A DNA stretch of 64,000 nucleotides from Scalesia atractyloides (taxonomy: Eukaryota; Streptophyta; Magnoliopsida; Asterales; Asteraceae), in assembly GCA_947069175.1 (NCBI GenBank), contig CAMTDV010000028.1, forward strand, positions 69,486,157 through 69,550,156, in the 5' to 3' direction. The notes below the pieces were generated by a model, which was given only the letters and a program-made list of their open reading frames with translations, was not told the origin of the DNA and made no database searches. Positions 37,981-49,079 of this stretch are shown piece by piece (within the stretch, counting starts at the first letter, position 1; every line of letters begins with the position of its first letter). Both the position numbers and the translations under genes were made by a program.

Positions 37981-38390
37981 TTCACATTGTCCCCAATGTG
38001 ACCAAAAGTTAGTTACGCAACTATTAATAGCGAAACTAAAGTGTGAAAAAAGGTGAATAAGACTCCCCTCGAGTTGAAGAAGACTTGGAGATATTTTGCT
38101 TGACCGTATTTCTTTTCAACTCTGTGTGCGTTTCCATGTACCTGCAAAGCTTGTCAAGCTAACCAAAACACAAGCAACGCCATTGATCAAGAGATAAGAT
38201 AAATAAAGTTTCATCCATTAATTGAAAATTAAATAAAATAAGTAATAATAAAGTGTTTCAAAAGGAATACATATCCGAGGGTTTTTAAAGAAAGTACTGT
38301 CAAAATGAAAAACCCCAAAGAAAGACAAAGAAAACCATAAAAATAAATAATAACACTAGCAATCTTTAGACTCTACACTCTGTCCTCCCA

Positions 38391-39646
38391 CTAATCCTCC
38401 TCATCATCTTGGCACGCACCCGATGGGCCCGCCTCGTCGTGTCCTGAAAATGTGCAGCCCTCCGAAAATGTAGGAAGGCGTTGTGCAGCCCTTCGAAAAT
38501 GTAGGAGAATCTGGCATGCATCTCTTCTCTCATCGTATTTTGGTTCACCTGCATCTGTGAATTGCCGGTAAAACTCTGGGTATGAAGGGATGCCAGGTGG
38601 CCAATCCTGGTGTGCCAGATACACCTGCTGGTGTTGGTAGTGGTGCTGCTGCTGATGAACCAGTGGTGGTTCTATGTATACATCCTCGTGAGCATGTGCC
38701 TCGTGGACATGCTCCATTTCGACATCCTCTTCGTCCTCGTCATCTGGTAGCGGTGGAAGTGGGTCCCAGATTTCCCCGTTTAGGCCCCTCAACCTTGGGT
38801 CGTTTTCGGTGTCCACTATTAAACCTATCGCCCGCAGCAGAACAAATATCTACATCACCTTCGAGTGAACAAGCGTCAAATTATTAACTACATCTTCGGT
38901 CATAATCCCAACGGCGTGAGCGAGTTGGGTCATATATTCCTCACCGTGAATCTCGCTACTCGTCGACCTCCCCGTGCTATTTATAAAAAATTCAGCCATA
39001 CGGGCGGCGAGAATGACATGCACTCCATTCACTATGGAGTACAAATACAGCAAGTCTGGTGTGGGACAGTCCCAGAACTGTCCATGCACCCACAAATGGT
39101 GTGGCTCATTACCTGGTGAAGAACCCTAAGGAGTGGGTCCTTCAGTCTCGATGCTTTAGCCCTTCTCGCCTCGTAAGGTGGCCCGATTGCCACATGAGCC
39201 CAGAAGTCTGCTCTATCTTCATCGCTGTCGAACTTATATATATTGGTAAAGAGCTCGGTGTCTATGTCTTCGTCATTATAAATACCCAATTTTCAGCCGA
39301 GCTTCGCCACTGACCACTTATGCCATCTACCTCCGAGCCTGAATTGTACAATTTTCGCGTGCTTGAAATCCGGGTTCTCGCTTCTTGGTTTGTCATATGC
39401 ATAAGAAGCAAAGAACTCTAGTGTCAGCTCGAGGTAGACGGGTCACTCTACATTTAACAACCTCGCCATCAGAAAGGAAATCATTTCCTAAAACCTCTCG
39501 GATTGGTTTAGGGCTTGCAATGTAGCCCAACTTATCCTCCTTGGTTCACCAATTTGGCCTCTTCTGTTCCGCAGTGTATGTAGTTTATTGATGCACGATC
39601 GCTCCTTTTGCTTGTCGGTGTCGAATTGGAGGAAAGGATGATCCAT
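38391..39646 (-). pseudogene. Post-pol ATHILA-type ORF (Athila ORF-1 / env-position protein)
   Basis: Start ATG at 39646 (MDHPFLQFDTDKQKERS) directly follows an acceptor-like tgtgtgtag. Through stops and frame shifts it continues with TLEFFASYAYDKPRSENPDF, WHKWSVAK, LGIYNDEDIDTELF, LLRVLHQVMSHTICG, LLYLYSIVNGVHVILAARM, and a C-terminal region with an acidic DDEDEEDVEMEH patch and Gln/His-rich repeats. The order (grain-like LGIY, then HRVLS-type TICG, then LYLY) is that of the ATHILA ORF family. It lies between pol and the 3' LTR. The role of this protein is not known; an envelope-like role has been proposed for ORFs at this place. Confidence 0.7.
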
Positions 39647-40189
39647 CTACACACAGTTATACAACAAAAATCAGAGTAGACTCAAAGAATTTCAATCCCG
39701 ACACCAGAACAATGTTTTATGATCGTTCTGTTTCTGTTTCAGGTGGCGCACGGCCGTGCGGATCCAAGACTCAGACCTGGTTATCGTGTTCACTATAGCA
39801 ATTCAAGGTTGCACTACCGTGAGGATTAAGCGCACGTTCGTGCGTCGTCCGCAAGTTTCAACAATTTGTTCCATTCACTGATTTCGGCCGTTTTATGACA
39901 AATCAAGGTATTTTCTCAGTGAATGGACTGAGGCTTCATGATTGGAACTTTGATTCGCCTAATGTGTCAAGAATTAGGGTTTGATTGGCGTTTATGAAGA
40001 AAACCCCAAAATTTCTTGAACAAGAACCCTAATCTACACCTAAAACAAGATTAAAAGTGAAAAACATGAAGGGATTCATACCTTAACCGAAGATTGAACG
40101 AAATCCTGGCAAAAAGTGGTTAAGTTTAGGGGAGTGCGGAAGTAAGAACGGCAGTGCGGCTAGGGTTGCAAGTGAGAATAGGTTTTTTC

Positions 40190-40560
40190 TGAAAAAGGTC
40201 GTATTTATACTGTTATGCTGACTGTTCAGAAAAAGTCGCGCACGGCCGTGCACAGATGTGCACGGTCATGCGGATCCAAATATGCAACACTTTGGTTTTC
40301 GGGTTCTCGGGTCGCACGATAGTGCACACTGGCCACACGGTAGCGCGTGTCCGAGAAATCAGGCCGCACGGTCGTTCCTTGCAGATGCGGCATCTAGGGA
40401 TTCTGCAGACAGTTTACACAAAATGTTTCCAACTCCATTTTTTCAAGTTTTCAGCTGTTTGGACAGTTTTTCAACTTCGGAACTCTATAAGGCACGAATC
40501 AAAATAGTACGAACCTACACATAACCGAAAAAATGGAAAACATAGAATTAAGACTAATAA
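40190..40560 (-). promoter_or_regulatory. LTR-like promoter module inside the Athila element
   Basis: The minus strand carries gcacggccgtgc-type motifs (40235-40400) and a TATA-like gtataaatac near 40203-40212. It is followed by a leader to a good donor (gttaag|gtatgaatcc near 40084) and, 430 bp on, the acceptor before the ATHILA-type ORF. Shared words with the LTR (ctgcagaa, atttctcgg, the motif cluster, then TATA) suggest it is an internal copy of LTR U3/R sequence. Confidence 0.5.
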
Positions 40561-40635
40561 TTAAAATAATTACAAATTTACCCCTGGCGTGCTAATCACG
40601 CCCGGTAAATTTTTCTTAGCGAGTCGATAGCTAGA

Positions 40636-40652
40636 CTCTCCTCCCCACACTT
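40636..40652 (-). other. Polypurine tract behind Athila pol
   Basis: Minus strand aagtgtggggaggagag, two bases after the pol stop codon (40654-40656). Third tract of this kind in the element. Confidence 0.6.
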
Positions 40653-40653
40653 A

Positions 40654-42066
40654 TTACACATGCTGGGCGTGGAGTTCGATGACCTCCACCACCGAGTCAA
40701 CCGATTCGTTGACATAGAGCTTTAACCTGTGACCATTGACTTTGAAAGTTACCCCATCTGAGTCCTCGATGACGACGGTTCCATATGGGAATACTCTTTG
40801 ACAGTGTACGGCCCCGTCCATCGGGATTTCAACTTACCGGAGAATAACCGAAGCCTCGAGTTGAACAACAATACGAGATCTCCCGCTTGAAATTCCTTGT
40901 GATCTCTCAAGTGCTTGTGATGTAACTTTTTAGTGCGCTCTTTATATAGGCTAGAGCTCTCGTAGGGATGATTTCTCAATTCTTCAAGCTCATTGATTTT
41001 CAAGAAGCAAGCCTCACCACTGCTCTTCAAATCCAAATTCGCTATCTTTAATGCCCACAACGCCTTATGTTCCAACTCGACCGACAAATGACACGCTTTT
41101 CCGTAAACTAACCTATACGGAGTAGTCCCTATAGGCGTTTTATATGTTGTTCGGAAAGCCTAAAGCGCGTCATCTAACTTCTATGACCAATCCGTTCCAA
41201 CCAACCGACCGCCCAAGGATTCTCTTCAATCCCCGGTTTGTGACCTCTACCAGCCCGCTCGTTTGGGGATGGTATGGTGTAGCTAATCTGTGATGAACAC
41301 CATAGCGAGACAGGGCCTTTTCCAGCTGCGCATTGCAGAAATGCTTCCTCGGTCACTGATGAGTGCCTTTGGGGCACCAAACCGGGCAAACAAACTTTTC
41401 AGAAACCTCACGACTACCCTGGCATCATTTGTGGGTAAGGCCTGCGCCTCGGCCCACTTTGACACGTAATCCACTACCACCAGGATATATTTATTAAGCG
41501 TGAGGATGGGAACGGGCCTATGAAGTCGATACCCCATATATCAAATACCTCATAGACCTGAATTGCATTCTGAGGCATCTCATTGCGCGTGGATATATTT
41601 GCTGCCCTCTGCACGCATTGCATGCTCTCACCCAATTTTGCGCATCATGGAAGATTGTGAGCCAATAAAAACCCGCGTCTAACACCTTTTTTCGCTGTGT
41701 AGTTGGCCCCGTGATAACCTCAGTGGGTCTTTCATGACATTGGCGTAAAATGTCAGCTGCCTCCTCTCCGAACACACACCTACGAATCACTTGATCCGCT
41801 CCAACTCGAAACAAGAACGGGTCGTCCCAGATGTAATGCTTAAGGTCTGCGAATAACTTCCTCTTTTGTTGATGCGTCAATCCTTTAACAAGGATTCCAC
41901 AGGCGGGGTAGTTTGCAAAGTTAGCAAATCAAGGCGACTCATCACTCACTTCTACACTCATCAGGAACTCATGGGGGATGTTATCGTTTATTGATTCCTC
42001 CCGCATGTCCTCAGAATCTGTATACTCAAGCCTCGAGAGATGATCGGCCACCACATTTAACGCACC
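40654..42066 (-). pseudogene. Athila-type Ty3 pol: integrase zinc finger, core and C-terminus
   Basis: Minus strand, decaying ORFs in order: NVVADHLSRLE-type linker (near 42040), 41880-41518 with IRRCVFGEEAADILRQCHE and ACNACRGQ (zinc-binding part with damaged His), 41537-41180 with YILVVVDYVSKWAEAQALP and FGAPKALISDRGS (core; D,D positions visible), and 41087-40749 with LYKERTKKLHHKHL and FNSRLRLFSGKLKSRWTGPY, the C-terminal form typical of Athila/Tat elements without chromodomain. One missing base near 40793 shifts the last 45 codons. It continues the RNase H at 61144-61595, cut apart by the copia insertion. Confidence 0.85.
42062..42066. other. Target site duplication, left of outer copia element
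   Basis: gcacc on the left (42062-42066) and acacc on the right (61144-61148): 5 bp with one difference, at the split of the Athila pol frame. Confidence 0.65.
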
Positions 42067-42817
42067 TGTTAATACACTTTTGTGTCTGTAGCTTATTCTT
42101 AGTTACGTCTGTATTGTACAGTCTTTATGTACTGTGTCTATATAGATTGGTCGTGTCGGCCAGATCAAGATATCCTCCTATCTTGATCTAGTACGACGAT
42201 TAGAATGTCTGTGTACAATAGTTGCATGTGTGCATACTGTTGAGTCTCAGGTATGTCATGTCTGTGGCATGATCTCCAAAGAAAACAATTGGTGCGAGTG
42301 GGAATCCTTCATACGAGCAAGATGTTGCTCGTACGAGTCACACCATTCGTACGATCAAGCTTACCCAATCAAGCTTTCAGCTTGATTCATACGAGCAAGG
42401 TTATTGATTCATGCGAGTCAGTTCATTCGTACCAGTCTATTTGGAGAATGTCTTTCGTGTCTTTTGGTGTTTCGTACGACCAGAACATACTTCGTACTAT
42501 TGCTTGGTGTTTGCACTATATAAGCAGACATGCACTTCTCAGTAGAAAGGAGTGTATGTGTGAGAGAGTTCATACGAGTGACAAGTGGATACTAGGCTGA
42601 GACTTTGAGAGCACAGAGTGAATGCATAGAGTCTTTATGAACATTGTTTGTATATGTTTGTACTAATTCTCATCAGTTAATCAAGATATTGAATCTTTGG
42701 TTATCCTGTGTGTCTCCTACTTTGCTTTGGTTTGTATTCATACTTGGATTCCGCACTGGTATGTGTGTTGCATGAACAAGGAAGCAGGTTTATCTTGATC
42801 CTCCAGGTGGACCTACA
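42067..42817 (+). repeat. 5' LTR of outer copia element
   Basis: Starts TGTTAATACAC and ends GGTGGACCTACA. TATA box tatataag at 42517. Several copies of the palindromic tcgtacga motif lie at 42329-42354 and after. Aligns end to end with 60400-61143. Confidence 0.9.
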
Positions 42818-42836
42818 AGTGGTATCAGAGCTTTGG
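42818..42836 (+). other. Primer-binding site (tRNA-Met type)
   Basis: agtggtatcagagctttgg directly follows the LTR; tggtatcagagc is complementary to the 3' end of initiator tRNA-Met, the usual copia primer. Confidence 0.85.
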
Positions 42837-43618
42837 CTCTCTTCCTTGTTCAAAACCAAGCTTAGTGTTGTGTCTGAGCTAGTTTGAAGGTTTCTTGAAG
42901 TGTTCTTGAACTTCCAGCAGAAAAATTAAGTTTTGAAAAGATGACTAACTTAAAACTTAGTTAAAATCTGTTATATCCAGAAATTTTTCATAAAAACCTA
43001 GTTAGAATACATGGAGACATGTTAAAATCTGGTTTTTCTTAAAATTTTCTTTTGTTCAAGTTGAACACATTTGCAGAAGAAACTCACCGGAAAACTCATC
43101 GGAATTGTGTTGTAGGTTGACCAACTTTATGACATTTGGACTTTGACTGTTATAGCTGTAAAAGTTGATGGAATGTTTGTATTTTTAACTAAAATTGGGT
43201 AGAAAGTAGTCCACTTTTGAAAAACCAGTCTGTACAATAAAAGAAAAGTTTTCACCAAACCAACCCTACAAAAGATTCCTCTGGGAAACACTTCGAAAAA
43301 CAGCCTGTGCGAATAACCCATCCGCGCGAAGAACCAAGCTGCTCATGCGAAAGACTAGTTATCCGCACGAACAACCAGGTTCGCACGAAGAAGATCCTCC
43401 GTACGAATCATCTTGTTCGTACGAAGAACATTTATCCGTACGAAACATTGGTTCGTACGAATAACCTTATTCAGTAAGTGTTTTTCGTGTTTCAGCTTTT
43501 CAAGCTTTGTGTTTTCAAAATTTGTATTTTCTTCAAAATTGTGAATTTTTAAAAGGGAACTGTTATTTTCAAAAATTCAAACTTTAACCTTTCAATTTTT
43601 CATAATCAAGAAAATGTA

Positions 43619-46600
43619 ATGAGTTCTAATCCGTGGGATTGGAGTAGTGGTTCAAACACAAATCAGGAGTCTTCGCAAAGCTCCGCAACCTCATGGGTTA
43701 AGTCATTGATGCCTCAACATACGACCATGATTACCACAAATCAATGGGCGTGTGTCGCAAACCAGAACCAGAGCATCCAAACTCTTCTGATGAGCGAGAG
43801 TGAAACTGGGAGTAATAACCGTCCGCTGAAGCTAAACCATATGAACGATTATCCTTCATGGAAGATTCGTTTTCACACATATGTTCTTGGTCAGAAAATA
43901 GAATTGTGGACCTGTTTTACTACACCCTATAAAGAATCACTCGAAGAAGCAAGATCGAATCCGACCTCCTTAGCCAATCTAGATGAGAGTGACAAAAAGG
44001 CATATGATCTAGAGAAAAAGGCATTTGCTATCCTAACACAAGCTCTTCACAAAGATATTTATCATCATTTTGTGTATTGTACAACCACAAAAAACTTGTG
44101 GGATACTTTGGAAGCGAGAGGAGAAGGGAATGTTGCAACCAGAAAAATTCGGCATGATTTGCTCAAGAAGGATTTTGAAGGTTTCATGTTATGGAAAATG
44201 AAACGTTGAATGATATGACCACATGTTTTTATCATCTGCTCAGCGAAATGTACTCTTACAAAGTATTAGCAGCTCCGCAAGAAATTGTGATGCGATTTGC
44301 TGACGCGTTACCACCGAAATGGGGTCAATTTATTGACTTGTTAAAACATACATGTGTTTTGGACTCAATAAGTATTTATAAATTTGTGCAGAAACTGGAA
44401 AACAAGAACGAAGAAGAACTTCGAAAGGCACAAAGAGTCACTGTTCCACAAAACCCTGAGATGTACTTCGGAGGTATTAATATAGGTATTTGTGCAAATC
44501 AGCAACTAAAGCTTCAAACTGCATTTGTATCGAATGTGAATCCCTTTCTACCACAACCTGTTCAAGGAAATCAATCTGCAAGCTCAAGTACTCAACCCTA
44601 TGGGCAAGTATTTGATCCAAAAGCCTTCCTTCCACAGCCTCGAGATCTAGTACCTCAAGTTCCACAGCAAGCTCCTCAACAAACTTTCTATGGAAACAAT
44701 TTCCAATCTGCAAATCCCAACACAGTCAAGCTTGACATGTCACATCTCTCCAAAGTCAGTGTAGAAGTTGCACAGGAACATATGGAACTTCTCAACACAA
44801 TGGTCAGTGCTTATTGTGGTTTAGTCGCCGGTCAAATAGGAAACATCAATGTGACTAATGAAGACTACTAACAAATTGACCGAGATGAGATGGAGCTGAT
44901 GGATATCAAGTGGGGATTTGAAAGTGCCGTGAGAAGTGCAAAGGATTATATGAGCAGAACAGTAAGAACCAGTTTGGAGAGAAAGAAAGATACAAAATAT
45001 GGTTTTGATAAAAATGTTGTTAGTTGCTTCAACTGTGGTGAAAGAGGTCACTTTATGCATGAGTGTACAAGACCCAACAAATAAGGAAATCACAACCCCT
45101 TCAGAAACCGAACACAACCATCCAATACAGCCCAAATTAGCAATGATAGAAGAATAGTGGCTGTTGGTAACCCAAACAACACCAATCAATCTGGACCTTC
45201 AAATAGCAAAGCTTTAGTTAATCAAGCCGATGAAGGATGCGATTGGTCAGTTCAATTAGGAAATGAGAGTAACGGAGGAACTGCATGTTACGCCAAGATC
45301 ATCAACCGAATCAAGCACGTTCACAACATTGATAGCTCAGATGAGATGATACTTCAGGGTATACTGGTAGTTCTGATGAAGAATGCTCAAGTTCGGGTGG
45401 TTATGGATCTGATTCAGAGATTAGAGAAGGATGCTGAGGTCAGAAAGTTGCTGAGTGAAGCTAAGAAGATGAAGAGTGAAAAGGTGGGTCTGATGAGGAT
45501 AGCAGAAGCTACAGTGAAGGAAACAGAGAAATTCTTTACAAATGGTGCAGTCATCCCTCGTCATACTGCCTTCATGGCGAATGTTGCCGATTCTAGAAGT
45601 CAGGTAAATTCCGATTCTCCTAAAGTTTGCAATGATTGTGCTGAATAAAAACCAAAATTTGAAACGATCAACAGTCATAATCGTAAGTTAGTTGTTGAAC
45701 TATCTAAATGCAAAGAAGCGAACTTGGCTTTAACTCGAAATGAAAAAGAATTCAAATCTGTAATAGAAACTCTAAAGAAAAGCGTTTTTGAATTAACAAA
45801 AACAGTTTTGAATAAACAGACAGGAATTAATAACTACATTAATCTCCTTGAAGAAACAAAGAAAGAGTTAGCCATCGCCAAATGCGAACACGATGCGATC
45901 AAGCTTAAATTGGACAGGTATTCTAACTCCCGATATGTGCTTGATCATATCATTGATGTTCAAAAACTAAAAGGAGATGTTAAATGCATTGGGTATAAGT
46001 CGTGTCCACCCCCGATGAAACACAACTATACCAAATTGCCTGATGAAGAGGAGATGCCTCGCTTTGAACCCTCCGTATCTGATGTGATCAAAATCCATCT
46101 GAAATAGAGGAAGATGATACATCAGATGATGAATCAATCAGAAGTGATCAGGATCAATGTTTTGATAAAAGGAAAGGTGTAGAATTCTCTGCTGCTCCTA
46201 GTACTGAACCTGTTGAAAATCAAGAGAATGATCCTAAGAAATCTGTCAAGACAACAGTTTCTACAGATGAAACAGATAATGTGTTGTATACTCTGGTTGG
46301 AGATAAGAAAATCTACTCTAACAAAGATTTTCCAATTAAAAACGTAAATCCAATCTCTATAGATCAAGTGTTTGAAAATTCAACAACCAAATTTTTAGAG
46401 AAGGAAAAGCCTACCAAATCACAACCATTATCATTTTCAAGAGAAAAACAAGAGAAGCGAGTTGAAAAGACTAAAGTTCCACAACCAAAGGTTGAAGCAA
46501 AAGGCTCTCGCTACAAGAAGAAACTTAAAAATGTTAAATTTGTGAGTTCTACGGGTACTGATAAAGTCGAGACCTTTGAAGGAAAGTCTAATATAGATTT

Positions 46601-46928
46601 TGTAAAAAAAGTCGAGATTTTGAAAAGAAATAGTCAAAATAATTACACTCAACACACAAATGGGTGTAATAAAAATGAACCCAGTACCTCAAGACCCAAA
46701 AGTTCAACATCAAGCCGTGAAACACGATCTCCTAGTTTTGTTGAAAGGAGAACATGTTTCAAATGTGGAGAATTTGGTCACATTATAAAAAATTGTACAA
46801 ATCCAGCCAAACCAAGATTTGTTGAAAGAATCCCTCCTGAACCAACTTGCCAGCGTCGATCTGTTTCTCCAAAACAAGACAAAAGAATTGTTAAAGAACA
46901 AGAAAAAAATAGAGACGTAAACAAGTAA
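43619..46928 (+). pseudogene. Outer copia gag region with two zinc knuckles
   Basis: Start MSSNPWDWSSGSNTN; retro-Gag core LKLNHMNDYPSWKIRFHTYV and LWDTLEARGEGN, then a frame change near 44190 and the stretch MTTCFYHLLSEMYSYKVL. A Gln/Pro-rich linker follows (44480-44720). First CX2CX4HX4C knuckle CFNCGERGHFMHEC at 45025-45066. A long middle region is predicted helical (45330-46000; KDAEVRKLLSEAKKMKSEKV). Second knuckle CFKCGEFGHIIKNC at 46755-46796. At least four in-frame stops or shifts. The long Gag with a second distant knuckle is unusual and fits Sirevirus-like lineages. Confidence 0.8.
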
Positions 46929-47197
46929 AAGCAATTGAAAAAGCTTTAAAACCGGATTCTTTAGAAATGAATCCAAGATCTTTAAATTTAATAAAAGCAG
47001 AAATTGTTAAAACTGTAAATAATAGTAATTATGGTAAATTTCAAAAATCTTGGAAACCAAAAACCGGTAGTGGTTTAAGAGGAGGAACACAATTTCCAAA
47101 TCATCAAGAAATAGAGATCACATTTCTTGATGATAAGGGGCGACCCAAGACCACTAAGGCTTGGGTCCCCATCTCAAAGTGATCTAGTTTTTGAAAT

Positions 47198-48899
47198 GTG
47201 CAAGGTGTTCCAGGATGTACTGTGAATAGTCATTGGATTGTTGACAATGGAGTATCGAGGCACATGACGGGCGACTTACGGCTCCTGTATGATGTGAAAA
47301 GCTTTCGGGGTGGTTATGTTGCCTTTGCTGGTGATAAAGGTGGATACAAAACTAGAGAGGGAATGGTCTCCAATGGTGTTGTGAGTTTTGATAAGATAAA
47401 TTATGTGTGACAAATTGATCTCAATCTTCTTAGCGTTTCTCAAATCCGCGACAAGAAGTTCACGATACATTTTGATGATACCGGATGTTATGTGCTGAAA
47501 CCCGGATTCAAGATCCCAAAGAATGGATTCTCTTATCGGCTCCAAGAATTAACGACTTGTATATTCTTGATATGAGCCAAGCTATTACAACGTCTGCGCA
47601 AGTCACATGTTTTGTTTTAAAAGCCACAAAAAGGAATCAATCTCTAGGCACAGAAAAATGGGACACATTCACCTGAGGAAAATGAACTATTTGGTGAAGA
47701 ATAATTTTGTGAATGGTGTACCAGTCAAGAATTTTCATCTTCAAGACATATGTGTATCGTGTTAAAAGGGCAAGCAAGTTAGAAAATCTCATCCCGTGAA
47801 GAAGATCAACACTGTGAATATGCCTCTGGAACGTCTTCATATGGACCTCTTTGGACCTATGAAACACAAGACTACCTTTGGTGATTCTTATTGTTTGGTA
47901 GTTACTGATGACTACTCCATATTTTCATGGGTGAATATGCTGGCACACAAGAGTGAAGTTCCTAAAATCCTCAAGAATCTCCTGACGCTGTTAGAAAATT
48001 TGTACAATCTGAAGGTAAGGAGAATCAGAAGCGACAATGGCACCGAATTTAAGAATCAAGTTATGGATGAGTACTGTTCTTCAAAGGGCATTTTGCATGA
48101 GTAGAGTTCTCGCTACACTCCACAACAGATGGTGTCGCTGAGAGGAAGAATAGAACTCTGATTGAAACAGCAAGAACCATGTTAGTAGACTCAGAACTTC
48201 CCGTTCAATTTTGGGGAGAAGCTGTTGCTACTGCATGTTACACGATGAATAGAGTTCTAACGGTGAAGAGACACGGGAAAACATGTTTTGGGTTGCTACA
48301 GAAAAGGAAACCGGATGTTTCTTTCTTAGAACCTTTTGGAGCTCCATGCACTATGACTGATCCACATGGAAAGTTTGGTCCGAAGGCTTCTTTCTTGGAT
48401 ATACTACTCCGAATTTCAGGTGTGGAAATTGTCTTCGAAGAAGATTGAAGAATGGGGTGAAGCCAAGGCTCAGAGATACACAGAATCAGTAAGAGCTCCG
48501 GGTGCTCCTTGGATGTTTGACTACGATGGACTGTTCAACTCCTTTAATCTGCCAACTTTTGATGATGCATCTGCTGCAGCTCAAATGTTACTGGAAAGTG
48601 ATACAGCAGTTGACTGGTCATTAGTTCGACCAATTATTATTAACCCTCAAGTGTCGACTTCGGTTAATAATCTTGTTCAAAATGAGGAATTCGAAGATGC
48701 TGCAGATTATAATGTTTCATCAGAAGATGATGAGTTTCATGATGCAAATGAAGCAACCTCAGATGTCACGTCAAATATACAACCTCAAGGGATGACGGAA
48801 GGTCATGCATCTACATCCTCATCAAATCCAGCACTCGATTTGACTGTTGATCTAAATATCAACAATTTGGGTATAAACTCTCGAGTTCCGATGTTCTAG
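47198..48899 (+). pseudogene. Outer copia protease and integrase
   Basis: Protease motif WIVDNGVSRHMTG near 47234-47272, where the usual Asp-Ser/Thr-Gly reads D-N-G. GAG-pre-integrase with MGHIHLRKMNYLVKNNF near 47655. Integrase core 47796-48104 with LHMDLFGPM (first Asp), IRSDNGTEFKN (second Asp region), then a stop at 48102, and after it ELPVQFWGEAVATACYTMNR. The domain order protease-integrase-RT is that of Ty1/copia. 48450-48899 is the acidic linker before RT. Confidence 0.85.
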
Positions 48900-49079
48900 A
48901 AACTCGAATCCATAATACCCATCCTCAGTAGAATATTATTGGAGATGTCCAAATTGGTGTGCGGACGCGTAATTAGCTTCGAAATAACCAGAATGCTGGC
49001 CTGTATTCGGAAATAAGAGAATCTGGGGGACAGAACGATTGGTCTTTTGCCTGCTATGTTTGCCAAGTTGAACCAAAAT

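Noticed and set aside
38582..38887. Plus-strand ORFs at 38.6-39.3 kb
   Set aside because: Antisense shadows of the ATHILA-type ORF.
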